Positions 47,901-59,330 of a stretch of DNA of 64,000 nucleotides are shown here, in pieces. A program made the position numbers and the translations under genes. Numbering within the stretch: the stretch's first letter is position 1; every line of letters starts with the position of its first letter. The DNA comes from Gloeopeniophorella convolvens (taxonomy: Eukaryota; Basidiomycota; Agaricomycetes; Russulales), in NCBI GenBank assembly GCA_022496205.1, contig WTXD01000053.1:1-64000 (forward strand), read 5' to 3'. Below the pieces are notes generated by a model, which was not told the DNA's origin, ran no database searches, and saw only the letters and a program-made list of their open reading frames with translations.

Positions 47901-49251
47901 ATGACCGCATTCTCTTCAAGTACAATCAACGGTGAAGGCCGTCTGGACGAACGTTATGTTCAAGATGCCTTTCACAGTTATCTCAAATTATCGCTTGCCC
48001 AGGCCAAGGCCGAGCATTTGTTAGATGTGGAGCTGCTCAGTAGCGCGGAAGGTGATCTAATGATCACAGGTGCGCAACACTGTCTCGATATCTTGCTCGA
48101 CCGACTCGCTCACGCACCAGGAAGGCCCCGCATTATGCCTATACTTCGCGGCCTTGCGTTCCACGACTAACCCACCCTCTGTCCCTCTCCCGCGCAAAGA
48201 GAAATCTGCGCCGCGGCACGACCTCTCCCTCGACAATTGCCCCTTGGCATTTACTCCTTTCCTCAGGCTTTGGTCTGAGTGTGTCCCCGCCATCCAGAAC
48301 CTCACGCCGGAGCAGCAGCATGACCTTGCGCGTGTCGTCTGCGGCCTCGAGCCCGTCAGCCAACCTGTGCGGCCGGTAATCGGCCGCTTGGCTGCAGACC
48401 TGCGGTCAATTTCCATAGAGATCAGCCAACGGCGCTCATTCCAAGACCGGTATGCGGGCGACTTGCAAGCTGCAATCGACGCTGGCGCCGCAGCAGACGG
48501 GGCAGCGCCGGCTAGCGCTAAGGCATCCTTCGTGCCTCCGCCAGTTTACACGCCTTCTCCGACGTCGTCCGAACCCCCGGGCAAATTACCTTCGCCACTT
48601 CCTTCGCCACGGCTACTTCCGCGCAATGCATATTCACCCCCGCGTTCACCCTCCGGGAATACCCTTGCACCGCCGCGCAATCCCACGATTGCTGTGCCAT
48701 CCAGTCCTGCTATTGAGCTCATCCGCGAGACGCTCTATGCCGCTCTCGCAGATGTCCTCTCCACGACACCGACTCTTCGTCCAATCTTGAAGTCCGACCC
48801 CCCGAGGGCATACTTCGGTGCCGTCGCACTCGCGGTTCTCTTCGTCGCGTCCACTTCGATGACACCCGACGGCGCAGTGCTCGGTGTCCGCGGCGTTCCC
48901 CTCACGCTCGCAGAGTGCCCCGCGCAGCTCCGCCCGCTTATGCGTGAGTTCAGTGAAATCGGACGCGCCGCGGAGGCGTTCGACGAGGAGGACACCGCCG
49001 CGGCAATGCGTCTCGCGCAGGAGGGTCATGATGTGCCTGTACCGCGGCTTGAGCGCGTGCGCGCGCTGCTCGAGCTCGGCGCGGGGCACGACGTCGGTGG
49101 CCCGCCGGGATCCACGGGCAGACGGAGCGTCGAGGGGCGTGCGGTCGCGTTTGCGAACCGCGTGAATGCGCTCGCGCTCGCGATGACCCGCCTGCCGCAG
49201 TTCAGGGCGCGGCAGGAGGATGTGTTCAGCGTGCTTTCTGGGGTCGTATGA
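47901..49251 (+). CDS. Unrecognised basidiomycete protein
   Basis: I do not recognise a domain. Exon 1 from ATG 47901 (MTAFSSSTINGEGRLDERYV) is helical and ends at 48069. A 55-base intron (48070-48124) joins to the long exon PALCLYFAALRSTTNPP, which stays open to 49251. The second part has LTPEQQHDLARVVCGLEP, a proline/serine-rich linker (about 48530-48700) and a helical C-terminal domain with ELIRETLYAALADVLSTTP and FGAVALAVLFVASTSM. The latter has one hydrophobic stretch that could be a membrane segment or a buried helix. Reading bias, intron and promoter agree that it is a real gene. It may be lineage-specific. Confidence 0.65.
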
Positions 49252-50147
49252 GGGCTTGCCGCATGGATGGCAAGCTGTTTTTAATGTGATATTTAAGGGG
49301 AGTGTATACCCGTGTAGGACGTTGGACTCCTGTATAGGACAAAGGTCTCCGCTGTATCCCAATTCGTATCGCTCTTACTCGGAATTTCTCTTCTGTACCT
49401 ACACGCGGGTGTGTGGAGCTACTATGATGGTGTGCACCCTGCCGCCCAGGTTGTGTGTACCTGTGTGTAGAGTGCTGTACTGTAGACCGTGCCATTCTTT
49501 GGCGGGGCGTCGTGGGAGCCAGTTGCCTCATTCGACTGCAGGTGTCGGGTGTCGCTGTCGCTGCCTCCGGGCCGACGACGGGTCGTTGTCCTTCTTGCCA
49601 TTGTCGCTACCAGCGATGCATTCTGCCAAACCAAGCACAGCCGTGCACGGAAACCCCATCAGCCCATACCGATATCTGGGCGGATGTCACCCTTCCTTTT
49701 TACTGCGGACAGCCACGTTACCTCCTAAATGTCAAGCCAAGTGACAATCTACCTATTACCACGCACGTTTGCTATACCGCCCGGTTGATGAGTGGTGAAC
49801 GGTAGAAGTCCATGCAATCCCTACATTCCGTGTAGATCCCCCCTTGCGGCATGCAGGGTTGCAATGCGGATTGCAACGTACTGGTCACATGTATGTCCCA
49901 CCTTTCAGGCTATCGAACGTACAAACTCTGAACGACTTGTACAGATCACCAGAAAAGAGAGCAAGAGCACTTCACCGCGTGCGGGTGCCTGCCATGTTTT
50001 CGGATGACAGGTCGTGCTATATATTAAACTCGGACGATGAAGGATAGGGCCACAACCACTTCTCTTGCCAAACCTACTTTTCGGCTGCTTACGCCCTGCC
50101 GCAACCCAGACCCCCGTTTCGCCCGTGATAACCTTGCTCGAGTCAAT
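49252..50147. other. Intergenic before the DUF6535 array
   Basis: About 900 bases. No gene is seen. It contains the TATA box of DUF6535 gene 3 at 50018-50026. Confidence 0.55.
50018..50026 (+). promoter_or_regulatory. TATA box of DUF6535 gene 3
   Basis: TATATATTA, 130 bases before the start codon at 50148. Genes 4 and 5 have the same element at 136 and 126 bases. The downstream words cggacgatgaagg (gene 3) and tccgacgaagg (gene 5) also resemble each other. Confidence 0.6.
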
Positions 50148-52358
50148 ATGGGGTCCGAACATCACTCCTCCGAGTCAGCCGCAGGAAAGATACCGTACAG
50201 CGACTCATCCGGCGCCATTTTCTCCATGTATCTCGACAAAGCTCAGAAAGTCGACGACGACAAAGCCGAGAACTGGAGGAGAAGCGCTGAGAGCATTCTC
50301 ACCTTTGTAAGTGCTGCGCACATCGACCACATAAGCGGATACTCATCACTCACTTGCAGACTGGTCTGTTCTCGGGAACCGTAGCCAGCTTTATCCTTTC
50401 GAGCTACCAGAGTTTACAGCCCGACCCCAATACCGCGACGCAGTTGCTCCTTGCCCAGATATCCCAACAGCTATCACCCTCCAACAACACGGATATTCCC
50501 TCTCCTTCTGTCATCCTTGACCAGAGTTCCTTCCGTCCGTCCCATTCCGCCGTCGCCATCAATGTCATTTGGTTTCTCAGCCTGACTCTGAGTCTCACTT
50601 GCGCACTCGGTGCCACTCTGATGCATCAGTGGACGCTTCGGTACCTCCAAATCACCCGCCGCAACAGTGCTCCTCACACCCGCGCATGCATTCGAGGATA
50701 CCTCGCTCGGGGTGTTGACAGATCCCGCTTTTCCGTGCTAGTTGAAGCACTCCCTACCCTTCTATTGGCGTCAATATTTCTGTTCTTCGCCGGTCTCGTC
50801 ATATTCATATTCCACATCAACCATACGGTGGCTTTCTTCACCATCTCGGTCGTCGCCTTCTGCTTCCTTGCATACATCACCCTCACCTTCTTGCCCATCC
50901 TCTTCCATGACAGCCCGTACCTCACCCCTCTATCTCCTTTCGTCTGGTACTGCTTCTTCTACCGCCTGGCCAAAGTTGTCACGTTCGCCGATATCTGGGG
51001 AACTCTTCGCACCGTCGGCATCGGTGTGGCCAAATTCCCTCGGCGCGTATTCTCCGGAAAGATGACGGAGAAGATGGTCACTGCCCTCGAGACATCCGCT
51101 AAAGCGCAGTCAATGGAGGTTTACCGCGATGCCCTCAACTGGACTGCTGACAATCTAGACGAGGATCACGAATTTGAGGAGTTTGCAAGAGGACTTCCTG
51201 GGCTGTATCGTTCGCAGGCCCTCCAATCGCAGAACATATCCACCGGTCGACTGCTTGCGCTTCTCCGCGGGCCGAGAAATTTCCACCCTCAGCTTTCGTG
51301 GAGCATCATCCGTCTCGCTCGGCGGATGAGCACTGGCGACCTCAAAGAGCCGGCACGTTCGAAGCGTATCAAAGCCTGCCTTCGAGCACTCTTCCACATC
51401 CCTGGCGCCATCCATGATGCCCTAGCAACATACGCCGTAGCCGAGTCGTATTGCCTAGAGATCCTCCCCGTCATCAACTCGGTCCAGTCAATGAACATGT
51501 CCATATTCTTAAGCGACGCGGCCAACCAGGATACCATCGCACTTCCTGCTCGATGCGTTACTGCTACTATCGCTGCGTTCGCTATCACCAGGCCCATCAA
51601 TTTGGTGTTATGGTCCTTCCCGCGAGAAATCCCGTACATCGGTGACGGCGATGCTTCTTTCCCCCTCCTCTCCACTCGCCTAAGGATCACAGAGAACCTC
51701 AACGAGTATCTGCAAGCCGAAGGTGGCGATACCGCACGCCTTGCAAATCTCACGGTCTTCCTTCAGGAGACCATGCAGTCCTTAAGGAACATGGACCAGT
51801 TGCTGGATGAGGACGTCCATTCGGGTCTCACTTACGCAGGGATAAAGGATCAGCGTGCCCTTGTGTTGGACACCCGGACCTCGAAGAAATATACCTCGGG
51901 CCGACAAAGTACTAGGAAACCACTCCTCTCTTGCATACATCCCCGCCGTCCAGCACGACCTCGTCAGGCTGACGCTCGAGATCCTGACCCACGATCTACG
52001 TGAACCACCTAAGGAACCCCGTGGCGCCTTCATCAATGCTGCAGAGACGCAACGGAGCGCATTTTGTGGCGTGGTTGCAGGGCTCTGGGGCATGCTCATG
52101 AACAAAGTTCAGGACGGACAAGAGTTGGATAGCATCCGGATGGTCCTCGATGTCCTCAAGCCGGTCTGTACCCAGTTCCGATTGCCTGATGATACCTTCA
52201 TGCCAGCAATCGATGCCACTTTGCGGGGCGGCGAGGGAGCGGACCCGCCCGACTATCTCGCCAAAGGATCTCTTTCCGGGACGCCAAAGGCAGATTCCAT
52301 TGGTTCCGCTGTGTCGGGTTCCAATGGTACGCTTGAGATCTTCGGTCCCTTCACTTAA
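50148..52358 (+). pseudogene. DUF6535 membrane protein, gene 3, C-terminal frameshift
   Basis: Start ATG 50148 (MGSEHHSSESAAGKIPYSDS). The N-terminal box GAIFSMYLDKAQKVDDDKAE and a 53-base intron (50307-50359) precede four helices: TGLFSGTVASFILSSY, INVIWFLSLTLSLTCALGAT, LPTLLLASIFLFFAGLVIFI and TVAFFTISVVAFCFLAYI. The C-terminal domain has DNLDEDHEFEEFARGLPGLY. At about 51896-51903 the frame shifts by one base (one extra base in tcgggccgac). Before it, KKYTSG matches EEYIAG of gene 4; after it, DKVLGNHSSLAYIPAVQHDL continues in the next frame to 52358. If the shift is real, the protein loses the last roughly 150 residues and gains a foreign tail. An assembly error in the gggcc run is possible. 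Confidence 0.8.
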
Positions 52359-52702
52359 CTTACTTCCTACGTCAGGACCGATCCCGGGTCCAGTCACCAA
52401 CGGCGAGCCTTCCAATTGCTCCCCCTATGTCGACGCTCTCATACGATTCATCTGTGCCTCCCGAGAATATTGTATAATACGGGCGTTCTTCGCGCCACCA
52501 CGGCTCGCGAAAATTCTTTGTGCTTCGGCGTACAGAACCCCATGTAGTAGCACGTGAATCTACTCGATGTTCTCCTGATGTGTCTCTTCGCAGTAGTATC
52601 CACCCCTCCCTCGCTCCATTAGGCACGCTGCGAGTTCTATAGAGTATACTACTGTACTGGATTGCAATTGTCGCATGCGTCAATGTCAAGCGTGCGCGTG
52701 AG

Positions 52703-52738
52703 GCCTGGGCTTGGGCTTGAGCTTGAGCTTGAGTGTTT
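52703..52738. repeat. GGGCTT/GAGCTT hexamer repeat
   Basis: About six imperfect copies in a row of a six-base unit (gggctt, then gagctt). It is a microsatellite in the spacer between DUF6535 genes 3 and 4 and has no coding meaning. Confidence 0.7.
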
Positions 52739-53692
52739 GGGCAAGGGTCCGCGCCAGCGTCGGATCGTAAGCGGAGTGTGATATATTAGGCGCCCGAAGC
52801 TGCAACCTCCGCCTCGCGGGCCGACACCCGCGGCCAACCCGTGCCAGCGCGGCTGCTGACGGCTGTCAATCACCAATGCCAGCCGCTTCCATTATCCATC
52901 CTGACTTTGCAGCGTTTGCAACATTAGCCATGTGCATGAACGTTGGATGTTTGAACCCCATGGCGACGTTCTTTCTGTGGTCCGTGCTCTGCCAAAGGGT
53001 GCTCGCCTTCCTCCATATCCGCGGGCCGTGTCTCCCTGTTATCTTTTTCCCTCGCGATCACGGTTGCTCTCATACCCAGCGACGTACTCCAAGCGGTAGC
53101 GGACATCCATACGTCGTCGTTCCATTTCACTCAGGACGAGCTACATGGCGGCGCCCGTGGACCCCCAGCGCCCGCGTTAACCCTGGAACATGGAAGGTGT
53201 CATAGGATCTGCGAATCGAATTCGACATCTGCAACACCAGGCGCGGAATCTGGCTTAATGCTTCACAGGTCATGGAAACAGGCCGAAGGTGCGAGAGAAA
53301 CGCCGCGGCACTGTTGAATGGAAAGGGGGAGATCACCATATACCGAGTCTCCTGGGACCGCGATTGGCTGGGCAGTAGGGTCACCACTTTGGTGTACCTG
53401 GGTCGTTCTATAAGAAGTTGTCACGAGGTGATGATCTCTTGCTGGCGCGTATACACAGAGGAATAAGACCCGCAGTAAAATGTATGTCCGCGAAGCCCCC
53501 GTGCGATCCAAATAATCCACTGACCTCGGTGGCCCTCAGTCTGACAGCGCGGAATGCAGCTGGTTAGTCCTCCTACTATCGGGCATTGTGCTACATGAAA
53601 ACCGCTGTACCAGGGGCGGCTTCCAGACCGTTGGAACGAGGATTCCGTGTCCCCACTTATGGGCGATCCTCGTGAGAACCGACAGGTAGTGC

Positions 53693-53700
53693 TATATATT
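53693..53700 (+). promoter_or_regulatory. TATA box of DUF6535 gene 4
   Basis: TATATATT in the word gtgctatatatt, shared with gene 3 (gtgctatatatt), 136 bases before the start codon at 53829. Confidence 0.6.
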
Positions 53701-53828
53701 GTGCTACTGCGGGACGCTCACAAGGCGGCTCAACTTCTCTTGAACCCCCACATTCTCCTCCTGTTGGAGAGCTTCCGCCAGGCCACAGTCCTCTGAGAAC
53801 CTCCTCCCTCGATCTAACATATCCAAGG

Positions 53829-56051
53829 ATGTCCTCCGAGGGCCGCTCAACAGCTTCAAGGACCGGGAAGGTCCCATACAGCGATTCTTCTGGCGCTATA
53901 TTTTCTATGTACCTTGACAAGGCACAAAAAGTAGACGACGACAAGGCCGAGAATTGGAGAAGAAGTTCTGAGGGAATACTTGTGTTCGTGAGTGCGATTA
54001 CATTTAATATGGCGGTACCAACTGAACATACTTCTCAGACTGGTCTTTTCTCTGGGACCGTGGCCAGCTTCATCCTGTCGAGCTACCAGAATCTACAACC
54101 TGATCCAGACGTCATCACGCAATCACTTCTCGCACAAATATCTCGACAGTTGGCCAACCCTTCGAGCGCCGCGGATATCCCTTCCGCATCGGATATAATC
54201 TCTCAGAGCTCATTCCGCCCCTCCAGATCTGCTGTCGCCGTCAATTCGATCTGGTTCCTCAGCCTGACGCTGAGTCTCACGTGCGCCCTAGGTGCCACCT
54301 TGATGCAACAGTGGACGCTTCGGTATCTTCAAATCACTCGGCGTAACCATGCTCCCCACACTCGCGCATGTATCCGAGGATACCTAGCCCGAGGTGTCGA
54401 CAAATTCCGCGTTTCTGTGCTCGTTGAAGCCCTCCCCACCCTCCTTCTGGCATCCATATTCCTATTCTTCGTCGGCCTCGTTATTTTCATCTTCGATGCC
54501 AATCATACCGTCGCCTTCGTCACGGTCTCGATCGTCGCCTTCTCCTTCGTCACATATATCGCCCTCACCATCATGCCTCTCTTCTTCCATGACAGCCCCT
54601 ACCTCACTCCCTTATCTCCGTTTTGCTGGTATTGGTTCTTCCATCGCGAGATGAAAGAATCGACATCCTCCGATATCTGGGGGACCTTTCGCAGTGTTGG
54701 CGCTGACGTTGTCGACTTTTCCCGGCGCGTCCTCTCCGGCAAGGTGTCGGAAAAGATGATCTCCATGCTCGAGAAATCCGCAAAGAAGCAGTCACTGGAG
54801 GTCTACCGCGAAGCCCTCGAATGGACCGCCGATCATCTAGATGAGGATCACGAGTTCGAGGAGTTTGTAGCAGGCATCCCTGGTCTGTATCGTTCCAAGG
54901 CCCTCCAGGAGCAGCTGTCAACTAGCCGGCTACTCACTCTCCTTCGCGGGCCGAGGAACTTCCATCCTCAGCTGTCGTGGAGCATCATCCGTCTCGCTCG
55001 GCGGACCACCACGGGAGATCTTCAAGGTTCTGCACGCTCGGCACGAACCAAGGCCTGCGTCCGGGCACTCTACCACATCCCTGGCGCTATATACGAGGCG
55101 CTGGCAGTGTTCGCCGCGAAGGAATCGTATTGTCTCGAAATCCTACCCCTCATCAACACCGCCCAATCCATGCGCATGTGCATGTTCATCAGAGACGCGG
55201 CTAGCCAGGACACTATTTCACTTTCCGCTCGCTGCGTTGCCGCAGTCATCGCGGCATTCACTATCACTAAGCCACATGACTTCGTGCGGTGGTCTTTCCC
55301 TCGGGACGTCTCGTATCTCGGCGATGAAGATGATTGCCTCGAACTGCTCTTCCGTCGCCTCGGGGTTCCGAAGGAGAACGTACGTGAATACCTCAACGCG
55401 CAGGGTGGTGATAGCGCTCGCCTCGGGAATCTCATCTCCTTCCTCCACGACATCATGCAATTTTTGGGCTCAATGCATCAGGTAGCATTGTTCGAGGGCG
55501 TCCAATCGGGGGACAGTCCACCCCACCAGGATATTCATGCAGAGCGCGAGGCTCTTTACAGGGCGCGTCACTCAGAAGAGTACATCGCAGGAACCAAAAC
55601 AGCACTCGGGAATCGCAACTCGCCAGCGTACATCTCTGCCGCCCAATATGATCTCATCAGGCTCACACTCGAAATCCTGATTCGGAACCCCGTCAAGAAC
55701 GCCGCGCATGCACAGCGCAACGCGTTCGCCGACGTAGTTAGGAAGCTCAGGGCTAAGCGCGAAGAGGTCCATCGTCTTGTGCTGACGTCGACCGATGACA
55801 GTATTGATATGGTCCTTGGTGTTCTCACCCCGGTACTTGATCACTTCTCGCTCTCCTCCCACGACGACACCATGCCAGCCCCAGAACCTACTCCCACGCC
55901 GCAAGGTGACTGGCAGGTCTTGGGTATGCCGATCTACCCTGGTGAATATTCTCTTTCAGGAAGTTCATCATCGGCGAAGACCGACTCACGGACCTCCGTC
56001 GTGCCTGATCCGAATGGTATGCCTAATAAGTCTAATATATCGCCGTTATAG
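53829..56051 (+). CDS. DUF6535 membrane protein, gene 4 (intact)
   Basis: Start ATG 53829 (MSSEGRSTASRTGKVPYSDS). The N-terminal box GAIFSMYLDKAQKVDDDKAE ends in ILVF, followed by an intron (53988-54038) at the same place as in all relatives. It is 51 bases, a multiple of three, and lacks a stop, so the unspliced frame is also open (740 codons, 723 after splicing). Helices are TGLFSGTVASFILSSY, VNSIWFLSLTLSLTCALGAT, LPTLLLASIFLFFVGLVIFI and FVTVSIVAFSFVTYIALTIM. The C-terminal domain carries DHLDEDHEFEEFVAGIPGLY, RNFHPQLSWSIIRLARR and AAQYDLIRLTLEIL, then a proline/serine-rich tail. It is probably anchored in a membrane with a large cytosolic helical domain. The family has no known function; this is the only complete member of the right-hand array. 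Confidence 0.88.
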   Translation: MSSEGRSTASRTGKVPYSDSSGAIFSMYLDKAQKVDDDKAENWRRSSEGILVFVSAITFNMAVPTEHTSQTGLFSGTVASFILSSYQNLQPDPDVITQSLLAQISRQLANPSSAADIPSASDIISQSSFRPSRSAVAVNSIWFLSLTLSLTCALGATLMQQWTLRYLQITRRNHAPHTRACIRGYLARGVDKFRVSVLVEALPTLLLASIFLFFVGLVIFIFDANHTVAFVTVSIVAFSFVTYIALTIMPLFFHDSPYLTPLSPFCWYWFFHREMKESTSSDIWGTFRSVGADVVDFSRRVLSGKVSEKMISMLEKSAKKQSLEVYREALEWTADHLDEDHEFEEFVAGIPGLYRSKALQEQLSTSRLLTLLRGPRNFHPQLSWSIIRLARRTTTGDLQGSARSARTKACVRALYHIPGAIYEALAVFAAKESYCLEILPLINTAQSMRMCMFIRDAASQDTISLSARCVAAVIAAFTITKPHDFVRWSFPRDVSYLGDEDDCLELLFRRLGVPKENVREYLNAQGGDSARLGNLISFLHDIMQFLGSMHQVALFEGVQSGDSPPHQDIHAEREALYRARHSEEYIAGTKTALGNRNSPAYISAAQYDLIRLTLEILIRNPVKNAAHAQRNAFADVVRKLRAKREEVHRLVLTSTDDSIDMVLGVLTPVLDHFSLSSHDDTMPAPEPTPTPQGDWQVLGMPIYPGEYSLSGSSSSAKTDSRTSVVPDPNGMPNKSNISPL

Positions 56052-57068
56052 AAAGCTTACTTCCGCATGTGGCAGAACTCGCGGTGATCGATGCTCGGTC
56101 GCCGGCCTCGAGCCCCTCGATCACCTTCCCGATTCCGATGCTCCCGTATACTTCACCCCTGCCACCTGAGGGAATGGTATAGACAAAATCAGCAGTCATC
56201 GGCTCACGGCGCACGTTGTGTTTGATTTCATCTAGTTATGCTGTCGCTTAGTATGGTCTCTTCCGATGTAGGATTACAGGAGCATGTCCGCCGAGTACGG
56301 GGCATCGGCCCCACGAAGTAAGGACACAGAGGTAGTTCCGATCAAATGTAACCATGTATACATTCTACGCGTGCGATGCAGTCTTTGCTGGTGCAAAGCC
56401 GTGATACGCTCCTGGATGCACGTGACCGGATCTAGCGGCGCTCCCGCCGCTAGTACCCAGCGCTTAGCGATCACTATCACTATGCATGCATGCATTTGTT
56501 AAAGTTCCACATCGTTTCAAATGATGACCACCCCTGCTCGCCCCCGACCCAGCTAAAGGCTAGCGGTTGCCTTCAGTGGTGCGCACACGATGCAGCATCA
56601 CAACGGTAATTAAAAAAAGGGCACTCGTGATGCCTTTTCCTCTGCTCTACTGATAGCCTGCTTACCTCACTAAATGAATTATGGCTCGACGTCAGTGCCA
56701 GCAGGTGAGGTGATGCATCTCAAGTATCCGCGCACGTGAAAAGTCGACGGCTAACGCACACAACCAGTATCTCACATCATAGGTGCCGCACGCAACCCCT
56801 ACATTCCCTTTACGTTGAATCACCATGCAGAATGTTGCCAATCACCGTCCAACCACCTCGGTGGTACGCCGCGCAACGTGTTTCATACATGCTAGCTGCT
56901 CCGCGCCGCAATTCTTCTGCGAGAGTAGGAAGTGGACGATGATATATATTTGAGTCCGACGAAGGCCTCCAACGGTACCTGACCACTCTGGACCACCCCC
57001 GGCTCTCCTACACTCAACACGCCTCGCTTGACCACAGTACCACTTCTCTCTCTCCCAGATACACAGAT
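56052..57068. other. Intergenic between DUF6535 genes 4 and 5
   Basis: About 1 kb without a gene. It contains the TATA box of gene 5 at 56943-56950. Confidence 0.55.
56943..56950 (+). promoter_or_regulatory. TATA box of DUF6535 gene 5
   Basis: TATATATT, 126 bases before the start codon at 57069. The spacing nearly equals that of genes 3 and 4. Confidence 0.6.
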
Positions 57069-59330
57069 ATGTCGGAGTCCGGAGGTCCCTCTGAGTCTGT
57101 TGCAGGGGAGCTTCAATATGGCGATCCCTCCGGTGCCATCTTCAAGATGTATCTCGAAAAAGCGCAGAAGTATGACGACGCGAAAGCCGAGATATGGAAG
57201 AGGAGTGCTGAGAGCATTCTTATATTTGTAAGTTTTCGACGTTGAACGTTGACTGTGTTGATAGCTGATTGCTCGTCGCTAGACTGGCCTTTTCTCCGGG
57301 ACTGTGGGGGGCTTCATTCTCTCAAGTTATCCACTCCTGCAGCCCGACCCCGACGACGTGACCCATTTACTCCTTGCACAAATATCGCAGCAACTGTCTG
57401 GCGCTTCTAACAACTTAACCATCCCTTCTGTATCGACCATCATTGATCAGAACTCATTCCGTCCCTCCACTTCCGCGGTCGCTCTCAACTGTATCTGGTT
57501 CCTCAGCCTGACGCTAAGCCTAACAGCCGCCCTCGGTGCTACTTTGCTGCACCAATGGACAGCTCGATATATCCATGTCACTCAGCTCAGCCACGCACCT
57601 CACACTCGCGCCGCCATCCGAGGGTACCTTGCTCGGGGCGTTGACAAGTTCCGACTTTCCATCCTCGTCGACGGGCTGCCCGCCCTCCTCCTCCTGTCAA
57701 TGTTCCTCTTCTTCATTGGCCTCATCATATTCATTTTCGACATCAACCACACCGTCGCGTATTTCACCATTTCTGTCGTCGCCCTCTGCTTCCTTGCGTA
57801 CATTGCCCTCACTCTTATGCCCGTCATCTCCCACGATAGCCCGTATCTCACACCCCTATCGCCCTTCCTCTGGGCCCTGTTCTTCTATCGACTGGCGAAA
57901 GATACGAACTTCGATAGTATCTGGCATGGTCTTTGGAAGATCGTCGTCGGGTTTGCCAGGTTCCCGGCACGCTTGTTGTCCGGCAAGGTTTCGGAGGAGA
58001 TGGTTAATATGCTGGAGGAGTCGGCAGGAAAAGACTCGCTCGCAGTCTACCGTGAAGCCCTCGAATGGACGGTGGATCACCTGGACGAAGACTATGAGCT
58101 GGAAGCCTTCGCGAAGGGTATACCCGGATTGTATCGTTCGACAGCTCTCAAGTCGTACCTCTCCACCAGTCAGCTACTGAAAGTCCTGCCTGGGCCGAAG
58201 AATTTCAACAAGCATCTCTCGTGGAGCATCATACATCTCGCCAAGCGGACGAACACCCTTGAGTTCCGAGATGAGGCTAACCGCGGGAAGAGAAGAGAGG
58301 TTTGCATCCGAGCTCTCTATCATATTCCAGGCGCCATTCACGAAGCCTTGTCGCTGTTCGCCGCCAAGAGGTCGTATTGCTTGGAAATCCTCCCTCTTAT
58401 CAACTCCATCATATCAATGCGCATATCCGTTCACATGCAAGAAGCTGCTGACCAAGATAGCATCTCGCTTTCCGCCCGGTGTCTGACTGCCGTCATCACT
58501 GCGTTCGCACTCACTCCTCCATCTGACATTGTACTCTGGTCTTTTCCACCCGGCACTCCATACATAGGGAATGACGACGCCCGCCTTCCTCTTCTCTCCA
58601 CTCGACTGAATCTGGGTGCGGAGAAACTGCCCGCATACCTTACCGCGGAGGATGGCAGCGATTGCGCGCGTCTTGAAAACCTCACTTTGTTCCTCACCGA
58701 CATCATGCAGTTCTTAGCTAACCTCCACCATATGGACGCTGAAGAGGTCATCATGGAGGATTGTCTGCAGTACCAGGAGATTCGAAAGGAGCGCGACTCG
58801 ATCCACAAGGCCCGGCATTCGCCCGAATACGTCACAGGCGAATACGGCAGAGTGCTCGGAAACCACGCTTCTCCAGCATACATCCCCGCTGTCCAGTATG
58901 ACCTCGTCAAGCTGACGCTCGAGATCCTCACTCGGGATTCCGTCGATAACGCGGGGGAGAAGGAGCGGGATGCATTCCGCAACGTGGTCATGAAACTCCA
59001 GCGCTTGCGCGATGGTGTTCCTCAGGGATGCTGCCGATGGCGCATACTTACAGGATGGTCTTCGATTCCCTCCATCCGATATTCTGCAGGTTCTGGTTTT
59101 CACCTCGAGGAGACGTCGCGCCGGTTTCTCCCGCAGTGAGGCAGCGTGCCCAGGAGAAACCGCCTCCCCGGCATCCTCAAGGATCTCTCTCGGGCACTTC
59201 TTGGATCTCGAAGGCGGGATCATCGGTTTCAAACGCGCCGGATCCAAACGTTATAGCTGATCCAGGATCTTTCCCCCTTCCGGCTCTGTCTTACGATAGA
59301 GCTTCGTCACCGCTTGAGGAAATCGTTTAG
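57069..59330 (+). pseudogene. DUF6535 membrane protein, gene 5, C-terminal frameshift
   Basis: Start ATG 57069 (MSESGGPSESVAGELQYGDP). The box GAIFKMYLEKAQKYDDAKAE is followed by a 55-base intron (57228-57282) before TGLFSGTVGGFILSSY. Helices NCIWFLSLTLSLTAALGAT, LPALLLLSMFLFFIGLIIFI and VAYFTISVVALCFLAYIAL follow, then the C-terminal domain with DHLDEDYELEAFAKGIPGLY and LGNHASPAYIPAVQYDLVKL. At about 59009-59030 the frame changes. Before it the frame reads MKLQRLRDGV. The matching continuation, YRMVFDSLHPIFCRF, is one base back and runs to 59330. As it stands, the frame ends at 59139 with a foreign tail. The lesion lies about 75 residues further along the protein than in gene 3, so the two are independent. 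Real loss or an assembly error are both possible. Confidence 0.78.

Larger units (their letters stand above)
52359..53828. other. Intergenic between DUF6535 genes 3 and 4
   Basis: About 1.5 kb without a recognisable gene. It contains a short hexamer repeat at about 52703-52738, a TATA-like gatatatta near 52779 that leads to no gene, and the TATA box of gene 4 at 53693-53700. Confidence 0.55.
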
